Part shown: positions 42,584 through 51,015 of the stretch, piece after piece
Layout of the letters: the number at the start of each line of letters is the position of its first letter
Numbering within the stretch: position 1 is the first letter of the stretch
Origin: JAVKBW01 sp964352715
GTDB taxonomy: Bacteria; Pseudomonadota; Alphaproteobacteria; UBA8366; Aestuariispiraceae
Direction of reading: 5' to 3'
Assembly: GCA_964352715.1 (NCBI GenBank)
Contig: CAYGSU010000005.1
Span: forward strand, 1-64,000
Length of the DNA: 64,000 bases
The notes under the pieces: generated by a model
What the model saw: only the letters and a program-made list of their open reading frames with translations
The model's database searches: none
Told to the model about the DNA's origin: nothing
Program-made: the position numbers and the translations under genes

Positions 42584-43475
42584 AAGGCGTCGTCTGATAA
42601 ACGTCGTTGATCCAGTTTCCGAACAGAAGATGCGCATGCGCCCGCCACCGGTTCACCGGCCGCTTCGACGGATCGTCGTTCGGGAAGTAGTGTTTCGGCA
42701 ACTGGATCGGCTTCGCCTCCCGCACATCGCGGTCGTATTCCTCGGCCAGTGTGACATCGTCGTACTCGACATGATTGAAAATGCCGATCTGGCGGTATTT
42801 CGTATCCTGCACCAGACACAGGCCGCTGTCCGGCGAAGACGCCAGAACAGTCAGGGACGGGTCGACCGGCAGGTCCTCGATGCGGGTTTCGGTATGCCGC
42901 GAAACCGGGATCGGAAATGTGTCGTTGAAGCCCCGCAACAGGCTGGTCCCCTGTTTGGTGACGTCATGATCGAAAACACCGAACATTTTTTCCGGCAGCA
43001 GCCGTTTCGGCACCTTGCGGAAATGGTACAGCGACGCCTGGGCGCCCCAGCAGATGTTCAGCGTGCTGTGCACGTTTGTCTGGGTCCAGTCATAGATTTT
43101 CGTCAGCTCTTTCCAGTAGGTGACATCTTCGAATTCCATGGTCTCGATCGGTGCGCCGGTAACAATCAGCGCGTCGAATTTCTCATCCTTGATCTGGTCC
43201 CATGTCGTATAGAACGATGCCATATGATGTTTCGAAACATGGGTCGGAATATAGGAATCCGTCGTCATCAAAGTCAGTTCGACCTGCAACGGGGTTGAGC
43301 CGACCAGACGGGCGATCTGGCATTCCGTGCGTTCCTTGTTCGGCATCAGGTTCAGCAACGCAATCTTCAGAGGACGAACATCCTGGCGGATTGCATCGGT
43401 CTCGCCCATGATCTGCACGCCTTCCTGCTCAAGGAAATTGCGCGCGGGCAAACCGTCGGGAATGGTGATCGGCAC
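42558..43475 (-). CDS. metA: Homoserine O-acetyltransferase, MetA-type
   Basis: Activates homoserine for methionine synthesis. The 305-residue class I glutamine amidotransferase-like enzyme has the nucleophile C142 in NICWGAQA. E111 in GAPIETM is the residue reported to favour acetyl-CoA, where the E. coli succinyl enzyme has Gly. I therefore call an acetyltransferase, despite the common name homoserine succinyltransferase. Start GTG 43475 has an AAGGG element about 8 bases upstream. The 5' region shows three stable hairpins. Confidence 0.93.
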   Translation of the reverse strand: MPITIPDGLPARNFLEQEGVQIMGETDAIRQDVRPLKIALLNLMPNKERTECQIARLVGSTPLQVELTLMTTDSYIPTHVSKHHMASFYTTWDQIKDEKFDALIVTGAPIETMEFEDVTYWKELTKIYDWTQTNVHSTLNICWGAQASLYHFRKVPKRLLPEKMFGVFDHDVTKQGTSLLRGFNDTFPIPVSRHTETRIEDLPVDPSLTVLASSPDSGLCLVQDTKYRQIGIFNHVEYDDVTLAEEYDRDVREAKPIQLPKHYFPNDDPSKRPVNRWRAHAHLLFGNWINDVYQTTPYDSSKIGS

Positions 43476-43503
43476 GGAGGTAACCCTTTTCTACTCAACA
43501 ACA

Positions 43504-43592
43504 GGCGCAGTTCTAATCGGTTGCGCCCGGTTCGGGAAGCCCCCAACCTGTCGCAGCGAATTGAGCATGTTTGCGTTTTCCGCCGTCAATTC
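43504..43592 (-). promoter_or_regulatory. Structured metA leader (candidate cis-regulatory RNA)
   Basis: Upstream of metA, read on the minus strand, three hairpins occur in 89 bases. The first has 7-bp arms GAATTGA/TCAATTC (43558-43592). The second is a GGTT/AACC plus GGG/CCC hairpin (43529-43548). The third is GGCGCA/TGCGCC (43504-43527). A TTGAG segment downstream could pair with CTCAA in the first. This looks like an expression-controlling leader. It does not match the SAM-II consensus I know. Confidence 0.45.
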
Positions 43593-43701
43593 AACCCTTT
43601 GCTTGTTCCCGGTCGGAACAGGATCATTCAATTCTCTTTGATAAATCCGCCGGGTTTGGGTAGGTGTGGCGTGGTTTCAGACGATAACCGGTCTTTGATA
43701 C

Positions 43702-44445
43702 ATGACAGATACTGACGGCACACCGCCATCGCTGGATGAATTGCGGCGGCAGATTGATGCAATTGACGACGAAATTCACGCCCTGATCCGGAAACGGACG
43801 GCGGTGGTTCAGCATGTCGCATCGGCAAAGAAGGCCGGGCAGACGCTGCCTGTTCGACCTGCGCGCGAAGCCGCGATGCTGCGCCGGTTGAAAGCGGCGC
43901 ATGATGGCTCGTTTCCCTTCGCCGCCCTTGCCCGGATGTGGCATGAAATGATCGCCGCCTCGACGCGAATCCAGGCTTTCTACACCATTGCGGTCCACGC
44001 CAACGGCGAACAGCATGCTCTGTGGGATCTGGCGCGCGACCAGTTCGGTTCGCAAACGCCGATCCGGGCGATTGATGGCCCGGTGGAGACCCTGACAGCC
44101 CTGCTTGACGGCGATGCCGACATTGCTGTGCTTCCGGTGCCGTCGGAAAGCGACGGCTGGTGGACGGTGCTTGCAACCTATCTGCGCGACCATCCCGAAG
44201 AAAATCCAGCGCCGCAGATTATCGAACGGCTTCCGTTTGCGGGTGTCGGCTGCGTGCGCGGCGATTTTACGGAGGCAATGGTTGTCGCCCGTGTGGTGCC
44301 GGAATCAACCGGCACTGACCGCACCGTGATCGCTACCGATAACGGGGTGCTGGAAGAAGACGGGTTCAGCGACAGCGTGTCCAATGGCGTCCGGCTGGGT
44401 GTCTACGCAACACCGGTGACGGTGCCGGAAGGAGAAAGACCATGA
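43702..44445 (+). CDS. Chorismate mutase fused to a prephenate-dehydratase-like domain lacking its active-site motif
   Basis: The 247-residue protein begins with an AroQ chorismate mutase helix bundle (about 8-90): LRRQIDAIDDEIHALIRKR and RPAREAAMLRRLKA hold Arg, Lys and Glu positions typical of the active site. Residues about 92-247 look like a prephenate-dehydratase-type fold, but the conserved Thr-Arg-Phe motif is absent, so dehydratase activity is unlikely. hisC and tyrA follow by 4-base overlaps, so this unit probably supplies prephenate for tyrosine synthesis. Family is often annotated simply as chorismate mutase. Confidence 0.8.
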   Translation: MTDTDGTPPSLDELRRQIDAIDDEIHALIRKRTAVVQHVASAKKAGQTLPVRPAREAAMLRRLKAAHDGSFPFAALARMWHEMIAASTRIQAFYTIAVHANGEQHALWDLARDQFGSQTPIRAIDGPVETLTALLDGDADIAVLPVPSESDGWWTVLATYLRDHPEENPAPQIIERLPFAGVGCVRGDFTEAMVVARVVPESTGTDRTVIATDNGVLEEDGFSDSVSNGVRLGVYATPVTVPEGERP

Positions 44446-45563
44446 CATCGAAGGCAGGTTCGACGCGGCTGCAACCGGTGCCGCGTCCCGGTGTGATGGA
44501 CGCGCCGATTTATGTCCCGGGCACGCATCTCGACGAAGCGGATGGCAACGTTGCGATCCTGTCGGCCAACGAAAACCCGGCCGGCGCCAGTGCGTCGGCG
44601 ATCAAGGCAACGGCGGATGCAGCGCGTGGCCTGCACCGGTATCCCGACGGCGGGTCGGTCGCCCTGCGTAAGGCATTGGGCGAGCTGCACGGGCTGGACC
44701 CGGAACGGATTATCTGCGGCGCCGGGTCCGACGAACTGATAACCTTTCTGATCCGCGCCTATGCCGGGCCGGGCGATGAAGTGCTGTATTCCGAGCACGG
44801 TTTCGCAATGTACCGGATTACTGCGCTGACAGTCGGCGCAACGCCGGTTGCAGCGCCGGAAACCGACCTGCGCACCGATGTCGAGTCCATCCTGTCGATG
44901 GTAAGCCCGGCGACGAAGCTGGTTTTCATCGCCAATCCGAACAACCCGACCGGGTCGTACCTGTCGCGCGATGAGGTTGCGGAGATTGCAAAAAGGCTTC
45001 CGGGCAATGTGATCCTGGCGCTTGATGCAGCCTATGCGGAATATGTCAGCCGCAACGACTACAGCGCCGGCGAAGACCTTGTCGATCAATACCCGAATGT
45101 CGTGATGTTGCGGACGTTTTCCAAAATCTATGGCTTGGCGGCGCTGCGTCTCGGCTGGGCCTTTGGCCAGGCTGATGTGATCGGTGCGATGAACCGTTTG
45201 CGCAGCCCGTTCAATGTCAACGCGGCGGCACAGGCGGCCGGTCTTGCCGCCGTGCTGGATCAGGCGTTTATCGAGAAAAGCCGGACGGAAAACGATCGCT
45301 GGCTGGCGTGGCTGTCGGCGCAGCTATCGGATATGGGCCTGCATGTACCGCCGTCTGTCGGCAATTTCGTGCTGGCCGGGTTTGCCGATGAAGACACCGC
45401 GAACCGGGCGGCGGCGTTTCTGGAAAGCCGGGGTGTCGTGCCGCGCAAGGTGGGCAGCTATCATCTGCCGACCTATCTTCGCATAACTGTCGGGCTGGAG
45501 CGCGAATGCCACATGCTGGTGGATGCCCTGCGCGACTTCATGACGCCGGAGGCGCAGACATGA
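44442..45563 (+). CDS. hisC: Histidinol-phosphate/aromatic aminotransferase
   Basis: A 373-residue PLP class I/II aminotransferase. The PLP lysine is K228 in RTFSKIYGLAALRLG, and PNNPTGSYLS is the family motif. The surrounding genes (chorismate mutase-like and tyrA) suggest that this copy mainly transaminates prephenate or aromatic keto acids rather than, or in addition to, imidazole acetol phosphate. ATGA overlaps join it to both neighbours. Confidence 0.9.
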   Translation: MTSKAGSTRLQPVPRPGVMDAPIYVPGTHLDEADGNVAILSANENPAGASASAIKATADAARGLHRYPDGGSVALRKALGELHGLDPERIICGAGSDELITFLIRAYAGPGDEVLYSEHGFAMYRITALTVGATPVAAPETDLRTDVESILSMVSPATKLVFIANPNNPTGSYLSRDEVAEIAKRLPGNVILALDAAYAEYVSRNDYSAGEDLVDQYPNVVMLRTFSKIYGLAALRLGWAFGQADVIGAMNRLRSPFNVNAAAQAAGLAAVLDQAFIEKSRTENDRWLAWLSAQLSDMGLHVPPSVGNFVLAGFADEDTANRAAAFLESRGVVPRKVGSYHLPTYLRITVGLERECHMLVDALRDFMTPEAQT

Positions 45564-46519
45564 CCGACCGTAAGCCTATATTCAACAGGGTCGGCCTGAT
45601 CGGCCTCGGCCTGATCGGGTCGTCGCTCGCCTGGGCGATGAAACGCGCCGGCATTGCCGGTCATATTGCCGGTCATGCGCGAAGCGAAAAGACCCGGGCG
45701 CGGGCGATGGAACTCGGTTTCCTCGATTCCGTTCATGAAACCGCTGCCGAATGTGCAAAATCCTGCGATCTTGTCATTTTGTGCACGCCGCTTGGCGTCT
45801 ACCGGGCGATCGGCGAGGAAATAGCGCCGGTTCTGGACGCCGGGACCATCGTCAGCGATGCGGGGTCGACCAAGGTTTCGGTCATTCAGGCACTGGCGCC
45901 GGTTCTGCCCGATACCGTGTATCTGGTGCCGGGTCACCCGGTGGCCGGTACGGAAAATTCAGGCCCGGATGCCGGGTTCGAAAAGCTGTTCGACCACCGC
46001 TACTGCATCCTGACACCGGGAGAGGACATTCCGGACGAGGTCGTCAACCGTCTGCGCGAATTCTGGGAGGCCTGTGGCAGCATGGTGGAAATCATGGAAG
46101 CCGAACATCATGACCGGGTGCTGGCGATTACCTCGCATCTGCCGCATCTGATCGCCTACACGATCGTCGGCACGGCCAGTGACCTGGAAAATCAGCTTGT
46201 TCGCGAGAATGCCGATGAAACGGATATGGTCAGAACCAGCGATGTGATCCGGTTTTCCGCCAGCGGGTTCAGGGATTTTACCCGCATCGCCGCCAGCGAT
46301 CCGGTGATGTGGCGCGATATCTTTCTGAGCAACCGGGAAGCGGTTCTGGAAATGCTGGGCCGGTTCAGCGAGGACCTTGTCGCCCTGCAACGGGCAATCC
46401 GCTGGTCGGACGGCGACAAGCTGGAAGAGTGGTTTACAAGGACGCGGAAAGTCCGGCGTGGCATTGTCGAACAGAAACAGGCCGGCACGTTCAGCACGGT
46501 TGAAACCGGCGAAGAATAA
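45560..46519 (+). CDS. tyrA: Prephenate/cyclohexadienyl dehydrogenase
   Basis: The 319-residue NAD(P)-binding enzyme oxidises prephenate or arogenate in tyrosine synthesis. The Rossmann GLIGLGLIGSSLA (about 12-24) is at the N-terminus, with GHPVAGTENSGPDAG and SHLPHLIAYTIV downstream. Start ATG 45560 overlaps the hisC stop; upstream starts at 45506 lie in hisC. No ACT domain is attached. Confidence 0.93.
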   Translation: MTDRKPIFNRVGLIGLGLIGSSLAWAMKRAGIAGHIAGHARSEKTRARAMELGFLDSVHETAAECAKSCDLVILCTPLGVYRAIGEEIAPVLDAGTIVSDAGSTKVSVIQALAPVLPDTVYLVPGHPVAGTENSGPDAGFEKLFDHRYCILTPGEDIPDEVVNRLREFWEACGSMVEIMEAEHHDRVLAITSHLPHLIAYTIVGTASDLENQLVRENADETDMVRTSDVIRFSASGFRDFTRIAASDPVMWRDIFLSNREAVLEMLGRFSEDLVALQRAIRWSDGDKLEEWFTRTRKVRRGIVEQKQAGTFSTVETGEE

Positions 46520-46526
46520 CGCGCGC

Positions 46527-47666
46527 CTATTGCCACTCCACGACCGGGGGCTCATCCAGCAGCGGCATTTCCTCGACCGGCGGTGGAACGGGCGCAGTAG
46601 CAGGGGGCGGCGGTTCGTCCGATGCGATCGCCTTGCCGTCGGGTGGCAGGATTGGCCGGACATAGGCGACGGCGACCGGCCCCAGATAAACCTGACCATC
46701 CTGGATTGACATCGGCAGCTTGATGACCCGCTTGCCCGACGATGATGTCGTTGACAGCAGCGCCAGGCCCAGCTTCACCAGCCGGACATTCCGTTCCTTG
46801 ATTACGCCGGCTTCGGCCAGCAGATCAAGCGTCGGGCTCAACCCGCCGAATGCGGATTCGAAGGCGGCAAGCGGGCGGAACGCCTCGTCCAGCGCCAGTG
46901 TGCCTCTCGCATCGACCGTCAGGTCGCCCCATTCTCCGCGCAACCAGGGTACGTCGATAATTCCGCCGTCATCGCGCCAGTCGGCCAGAACCGACCGAAG
47001 ATCGCCGCGCTTCAGGGGTCCGAGCGCATTGAAGCGGGCGGAGATACGGTCGAGATCGGGACCAAGCGGACCGGCATAGGCTGCCGGCAGTGTCAGTTCG
47101 TCGGCGATCAGGGTAACGTCGCCGGCCGGGTCGGTATGATCGACCGGCGCCCTGGCGGGCAGTTCCAGTTCAAGCACCAGCCGCCGGGCCTTGACCGTCG
47201 CAGCTATATCCGGGGCGGAGCCTTTCAGATCTTCAAGCTGCATCGAGCCGGACTTCAGGCGGCCGGTTACGGAAAAATCAGCAACAATGACGGCACTGGT
47301 CGTGGTGACGGACATATCGACGGGCCGGCCGTTGATCGGCACGGTCATGGCCTGGTCGCCGCGTATCGTCATTTCGTAGCGGGTGGGTTCCCACAGATGG
47401 GTCTGAAGCTGTATGCCCTCCGCCTGCCAGGACCAGGCCTTGCCGGGATCCTCGACCGACGGGTAGGGAAGAGACGCCCTGATGGCGACAGGGTAGCCGC
47501 CGATGACCAGATCGCCATGGGTAACGGCATAGCCCTTGGTGCGCCAGTCCTCGATCCAGTTTTCCACGGATTCCCGCATTTCAGCGGCGGCCGACCACCA
47601 ATAGACGGCGTGCGCGATAACCAACGCGCCGGCCAGACCGACAAACAGGGAAAGCATACGCCTCAT
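46527..47666 (-). CDS. DUF2125 domain protein
   Basis: A 379-residue protein of the alphaproteobacterial DUF2125 family. The N-terminal anchor or signal (LFVGLAGALVIAHAVYWW) is followed by WKAEMRESVENWIEDWRTKG-type text, HGDLVIGGYPVAIRASLPYP and LTLPAAYAGPLGP. It is predicted to lie in the periplasm. The last 40 residues are Pro-rich (PPPPATAPVPPPVEEMP). It often lies next to the chorismate mutase/tyrA cluster. Function unknown. Confidence 0.88.
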   Translation of the reverse strand: MRRMLSLFVGLAGALVIAHAVYWWSAAAEMRESVENWIEDWRTKGYAVTHGDLVIGGYPVAIRASLPYPSVEDPGKAWSWQAEGIQLQTHLWEPTRYEMTIRGDQAMTVPINGRPVDMSVTTTSAVIVADFSVTGRLKSGSMQLEDLKGSAPDIAATVKARRLVLELELPARAPVDHTDPAGDVTLIADELTLPAAYAGPLGPDLDRISARFNALGPLKRGDLRSVLADWRDDGGIIDVPWLRGEWGDLTVDARGTLALDEAFRPLAAFESAFGGLSPTLDLLAEAGVIKERNVRLVKLGLALLSTTSSSGKRVIKLPMSIQDGQVYLGPVAVAYVRPILPPDGKAIASDEPPPPATAPVPPPVEEMPLLDEPPVVEWQ

Positions 47667-47781
47667 GATGCCTCCTGCTTACACGAAGCCGCAGGGTACG
47701 AAAACGCACTTTTCAGGCGGGCGCCATCCGGCAGATCAAGGTGCCGGTTGTTGCGTCCGGATTTCTTCGTAAAATGAGGGC

Positions 47782-48444
47782 ATGAACACCCCGCCATCAG
47801 ACAGCATTTCAACTTCCGAAGGCTGGGCCTATCGACAGGGCGATGACGAGGCGCATCCGGCCCTTTCGGATCAGGCGCTGGCCGCCGCCAAGAAAACCTT
47901 CCTCGACGGTCTGAACGAGGAAGATGATGTCTGGTTCTTCGGTTATGGATCGCTGATGTGGAATCCCGGTTTTCCGTCGCTGGCGAACGGCGTCGCCGTC
48001 ACCCGCGAATGGAAACGACGCTTCTGCGTGTATTCACACCGGTATCGGGGCACACCGGTCCAGCCGGGCCTGGTTCTGGGTCTGGATGTTGGCGACGGTT
48101 GCACGGGCCGGGCTTACCAGGTCTGCACCGGACAGGTTCACGACGTGGCGGATTATCTGTGGGATCGGGAAATGGTTACCGGCATCTATCGGCCGACGCT
48201 GATCGAGGCCGACGTGGAAGGGCATGGGCGGAAGGCGTGCTGGGCGTTCGTTGTCAAACGCGACCATACGCAGTATGCCGGCGCGCTCAGCGAGGATGAC
48301 TGCGCGACCCTGATCAACAAGGCAATGGGCAACCGCGGCAGCAACCGCGACTATCTGAAAAGCACTCTGGAACACCTGATCGATATCGGCGTCGACGATC
48401 CGCATCTGCAGGCAATCGCCGCCCGGATCGGTCTGTCAGTCTAG
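47782..48444 (+). CDS. ChaC-type gamma-glutamylcyclotransferase
   Basis: A 220-residue ChaC-like protein, which cleaves glutathione to 5-oxoproline and Cys-Gly. The WFFGYGSLMWNPGF loop (51-64) binds the substrate, and WDREM (E130) carries the likely catalytic Glu. The N-terminal 45 residues are an acidic extension. Its TAG stop shares CTAG with the stop of the convergent nrdJ. Confidence 0.9.
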   Translation: MNTPPSDSISTSEGWAYRQGDDEAHPALSDQALAAAKKTFLDGLNEEDDVWFFGYGSLMWNPGFPSLANGVAVTREWKRRFCVYSHRYRGTPVQPGLVLGLDVGDGCTGRAYQVCTGQVHDVADYLWDREMVTGIYRPTLIEADVEGHGRKACWAFVVKRDHTQYAGALSEDDCATLINKAMGNRGSNRDYLKSTLEHLIDIGVDDPHLQAIAARIGLSV

Positions 48445-50774
48445 CCGCAGCGCGACCAGCCGCAGCCGGTACAGGTGTCGCAGCCTTCCTGCTTGATCAG
48501 GCCGGCCGTTCCGCAACGCGGGCATTGCCGGCCGGCGCCGGCCACCGCCTGGCGCTTCAACGGCGGCTCCACGGTGTCGGTGTCACCGCCCGATTTGTTC
48601 ATCCGGTCTATGAAACCGGTTTCGATCATGTGGTTTTCGATGACCTCGCCGATGGCGGCCAGCAGGCTCGGCACATAATGGCCGCGCATCCAGTATCCGC
48701 CACGCGGATCGAACACGGCCTTCAGCTCTTCAACCACGAAAACCACATCGCCGCCCCGCCGGAATACGGCGCTGATCATCCGGGTCAGCGCGACGGTCCA
48801 GGCATAGTGTTCCATGTTCTTTGAATTGATGAATACCTCGAACGGTCGCCGTCGCCCGTCCTGGGTGATATCGTTGACGGTGATGTAGATGGCGTGGTCG
48901 CTTTCCGGCCAGTTGATCTTGTAGGTCGACCCGGTCAGCGCCGGGGGCCGGTCCAGCGGCTGTGTCATGTAGACAATGGCGTTCTTGTCCGTCGTCTTCG
49001 GCTCTCCGGCCGGCGCGGCTTTCACAGGAACGGCAGCGGCCGGGGCCTCCGGTTCGGCCTGTGTCAGGCTCAGCACCGCGCCGCGGATATCCGACGGGCG
49101 ATAGGTCGTGCATCCCTTGCAGCCCTGATCGTAGGCATCGAAGTAGATCGACTGGAAATCGTCGAAACCTATTGTTTCCGGCAGGTTGATTGTCTTGGAA
49201 ATCGAACTGTCGATGTATTTCTGCACCAGCGCCTGGACGGCCAGATGGTCCTTGGGCGAGAGCGATTGTGCATCGACGAACGCATCCGTCAACGGGGCGG
49301 CATCGCCCTTCAGCAGGCGGTACAGGCGGTGTGCATTGTTTTCAACGGTTTCGGTGGTTGTTTCGCCGTTCGGCAACAGAACACGACGGTCATGGGTGAA
49401 GGCGAAGACCGGCTCGATGCCGCTGGAAACATTATTGGCCAGCAGCGAAATCGTGCCGGTCGGCGCAATCGAGGTCAAAAGAGCGTTGCGAATGCCGTGC
49501 TGCCGGATCAGCGCCTGCACCGCCGGATCCAGTTCGCGGATGGTTTCGCCGGCCAGATAGGCATCCGCATCGAACAGCGGGAACGGCCCCTTTTCAGCAG
49601 CCAGTTCGATCGAGGCGCGGTAGGCGGCGTCGCGCAGGCAATCGAACCAGCCGGCGGCAAGCTCCAGACTTTCCGGCGACCCGTAGCGAACGCCGCACTG
49701 AATGAAAGCGTCGGCCAGACCGGTAACCCCAAGGCCTATCCGTCGTTTCGCCAGGGCTTCCTGCTTTTGTTCTTCGAGCGGAAAGCGCGACACGTCGATC
49801 ACGTTGTCCATCAGGCGAACCGCCGTCGTCACCGTATCGCGCAGGGCGGTCATGTCGATTGCGGCGGACGGCGTAAACGAAGCCTCTACCAGCGCCGACA
49901 GGTTGATCGAGCCCAGCAGGCAGGCGCCGTAGGGCGGCAGCGGCTGCTCGCCGCAAGGGTTCGTCGCGGCGATGGTTTCGCAATAATGCAGGTTGTTGCG
50001 CTGGTTGATGCGGTCGATGAAGATCACGCCCGGTTCGGCATAGTCGTATGTGCTGCGCATGATCTTGTTCCACAGATCGCGCGCCTCGACGCGCCGCGCG
50101 ATCTTGCCGTCGAAGACAAGGTCCCAGCCGTCGCCGGCTTTAACCGCTGTCATGAATGCATCGCTGGCCAGCACTGACAGATTGAAGTTTGTCAGGCGTC
50201 CGGGCGTTTGCTTCGCGGTAATGAATTCCTCGATATCAGGATGGTCGCAGCGCAAGGTCGCCATCATCGCGCCCCGGCGGGACCCGGCGCTCATGATCGT
50301 GCGGCACATCGAATCCCAGACATCCATGAACGATACCGGCCCGGACGCATCCGCCCCCACGCCCTTCACCAGATAACCCTTGGGCCGCAGGGTCGAAAAA
50401 TCGTAGCCGATACCGCCGCCCTGCTGCAGGGTCAGGGCCGCTTCGCGCAGATGGCTGAAAATGCCGTCCATGCTGTCGGGAATCGTTCCCATGACAAAGC
50501 AATTGAAAAGGGTGACATCGCGCGCCGTTCCTGCGCCGGCCAGTATTCTGCCGGCGGGCAGAAACCGAAAATCCTTCAACGCATTGAAAAACTTTGATTC
50601 CCAAAGTGCGGTATCAGAGTCCGCCCCGGTTTCAGCCTTTGCCACAGCCTTGGCAACGCGCTGCCAGGTTTCGGCGACTGTTTTGTCCACAGGGCCGCCG
50701 TCCGGCGACGCAAAACGGTATTTCATCTCCCAGATTCGGTTGGAGATATCCGCATGAAACGGGCTGTCAGTCAT
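48441..50774 (-). CDS. nrdJ: Adenosylcobalamin-dependent (class II) ribonucleotide reductase
   Basis: Reduces ribonucleotides to deoxyribonucleotides with a B12 radical, with or without oxygen. In the 777-residue protein the active-site triad is N272-x-C274-x-E276 in NPCGEQP. SINLSAL and CKGCTTYRP are also present. The final residues form a zinc-ribbon with three CxxC motifs (CPRCGT, CDTCTGC, ending WSRCG) that likely carry the redox cysteines. No class I nrdAB is present in the window. A DnaA box and a 22-base-spaced repeat lie in the upstream region. Confidence 0.95.
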   Translation of the reverse strand: MTDSPFHADISNRIWEMKYRFASPDGGPVDKTVAETWQRVAKAVAKAETGADSDTALWESKFFNALKDFRFLPAGRILAGAGTARDVTLFNCFVMGTIPDSMDGIFSHLREAALTLQQGGGIGYDFSTLRPKGYLVKGVGADASGPVSFMDVWDSMCRTIMSAGSRRGAMMATLRCDHPDIEEFITAKQTPGRLTNFNLSVLASDAFMTAVKAGDGWDLVFDGKIARRVEARDLWNKIMRSTYDYAEPGVIFIDRINQRNNLHYCETIAATNPCGEQPLPPYGACLLGSINLSALVEASFTPSAAIDMTALRDTVTTAVRLMDNVIDVSRFPLEEQKQEALAKRRIGLGVTGLADAFIQCGVRYGSPESLELAAGWFDCLRDAAYRASIELAAEKGPFPLFDADAYLAGETIRELDPAVQALIRQHGIRNALLTSIAPTGTISLLANNVSSGIEPVFAFTHDRRVLLPNGETTTETVENNAHRLYRLLKGDAAPLTDAFVDAQSLSPKDHLAVQALVQKYIDSSISKTINLPETIGFDDFQSIYFDAYDQGCKGCTTYRPSDIRGAVLSLTQAEPEAPAAAVPVKAAPAGEPKTTDKNAIVYMTQPLDRPPALTGSTYKINWPESDHAIYITVNDITQDGRRRPFEVFINSKNMEHYAWTVALTRMISAVFRRGGDVVFVVEELKAVFDPRGGYWMRGHYVPSLLAAIGEVIENHMIETGFIDRMNKSGGDTDTVEPPLKRQAVAGAGRQCPRCGTAGLIKQEGCDTCTGCGWSRCG

Positions 50775-51015
50775 ACAGGGCCTTTCCCGTGCTCAATCCG
50801 CAATTAAGTAAATAATTGAAATTGTTAACAAAAACAGATTGCAAATGCACCGGCAACTATACGCTTCTACGGGAAAGAGTCAATATTGTTCCCGTTTTGT
50901 TTTATGTTTATGGAAAATCTGTCAGTGCCGGGTGAGGTGCATTCGCCCGGAATACCATAAGAACCTGCAGGATATGGAATAAGAACCCACAATGTTATCC
51001 ACAATTTGTGCAGGA
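50775..51015. promoter_or_regulatory. Upstream region of nrdJ with direct repeats and a DnaA box
   Basis: This 241-base gap between nrdJ and the plsC 3' end has AT-rich text near 50800-50835. Two copies of ATAAGAACC occur at 50957-50965 and 50979-50987, exactly 22 bases apart, and a perfect DnaA box TTATCCACA at 50995-51003. No coding frame is supported. Control of nrdJ by DnaA or by the repeat-binding factor is inferred. Confidence 0.45.

Noticed and set aside
43504..43592. metA leader as a SAM-II riboswitch
   Set aside because: The conserved SAM-II pseudoknot sequence is not visible, so only a general leader is claimed.
48894..50177. 427-codon plus-strand frame opposite nrdJ
   Set aside because: Antisense shadow with Arg/Gly-rich composition; nrdJ motifs are on the other strand.
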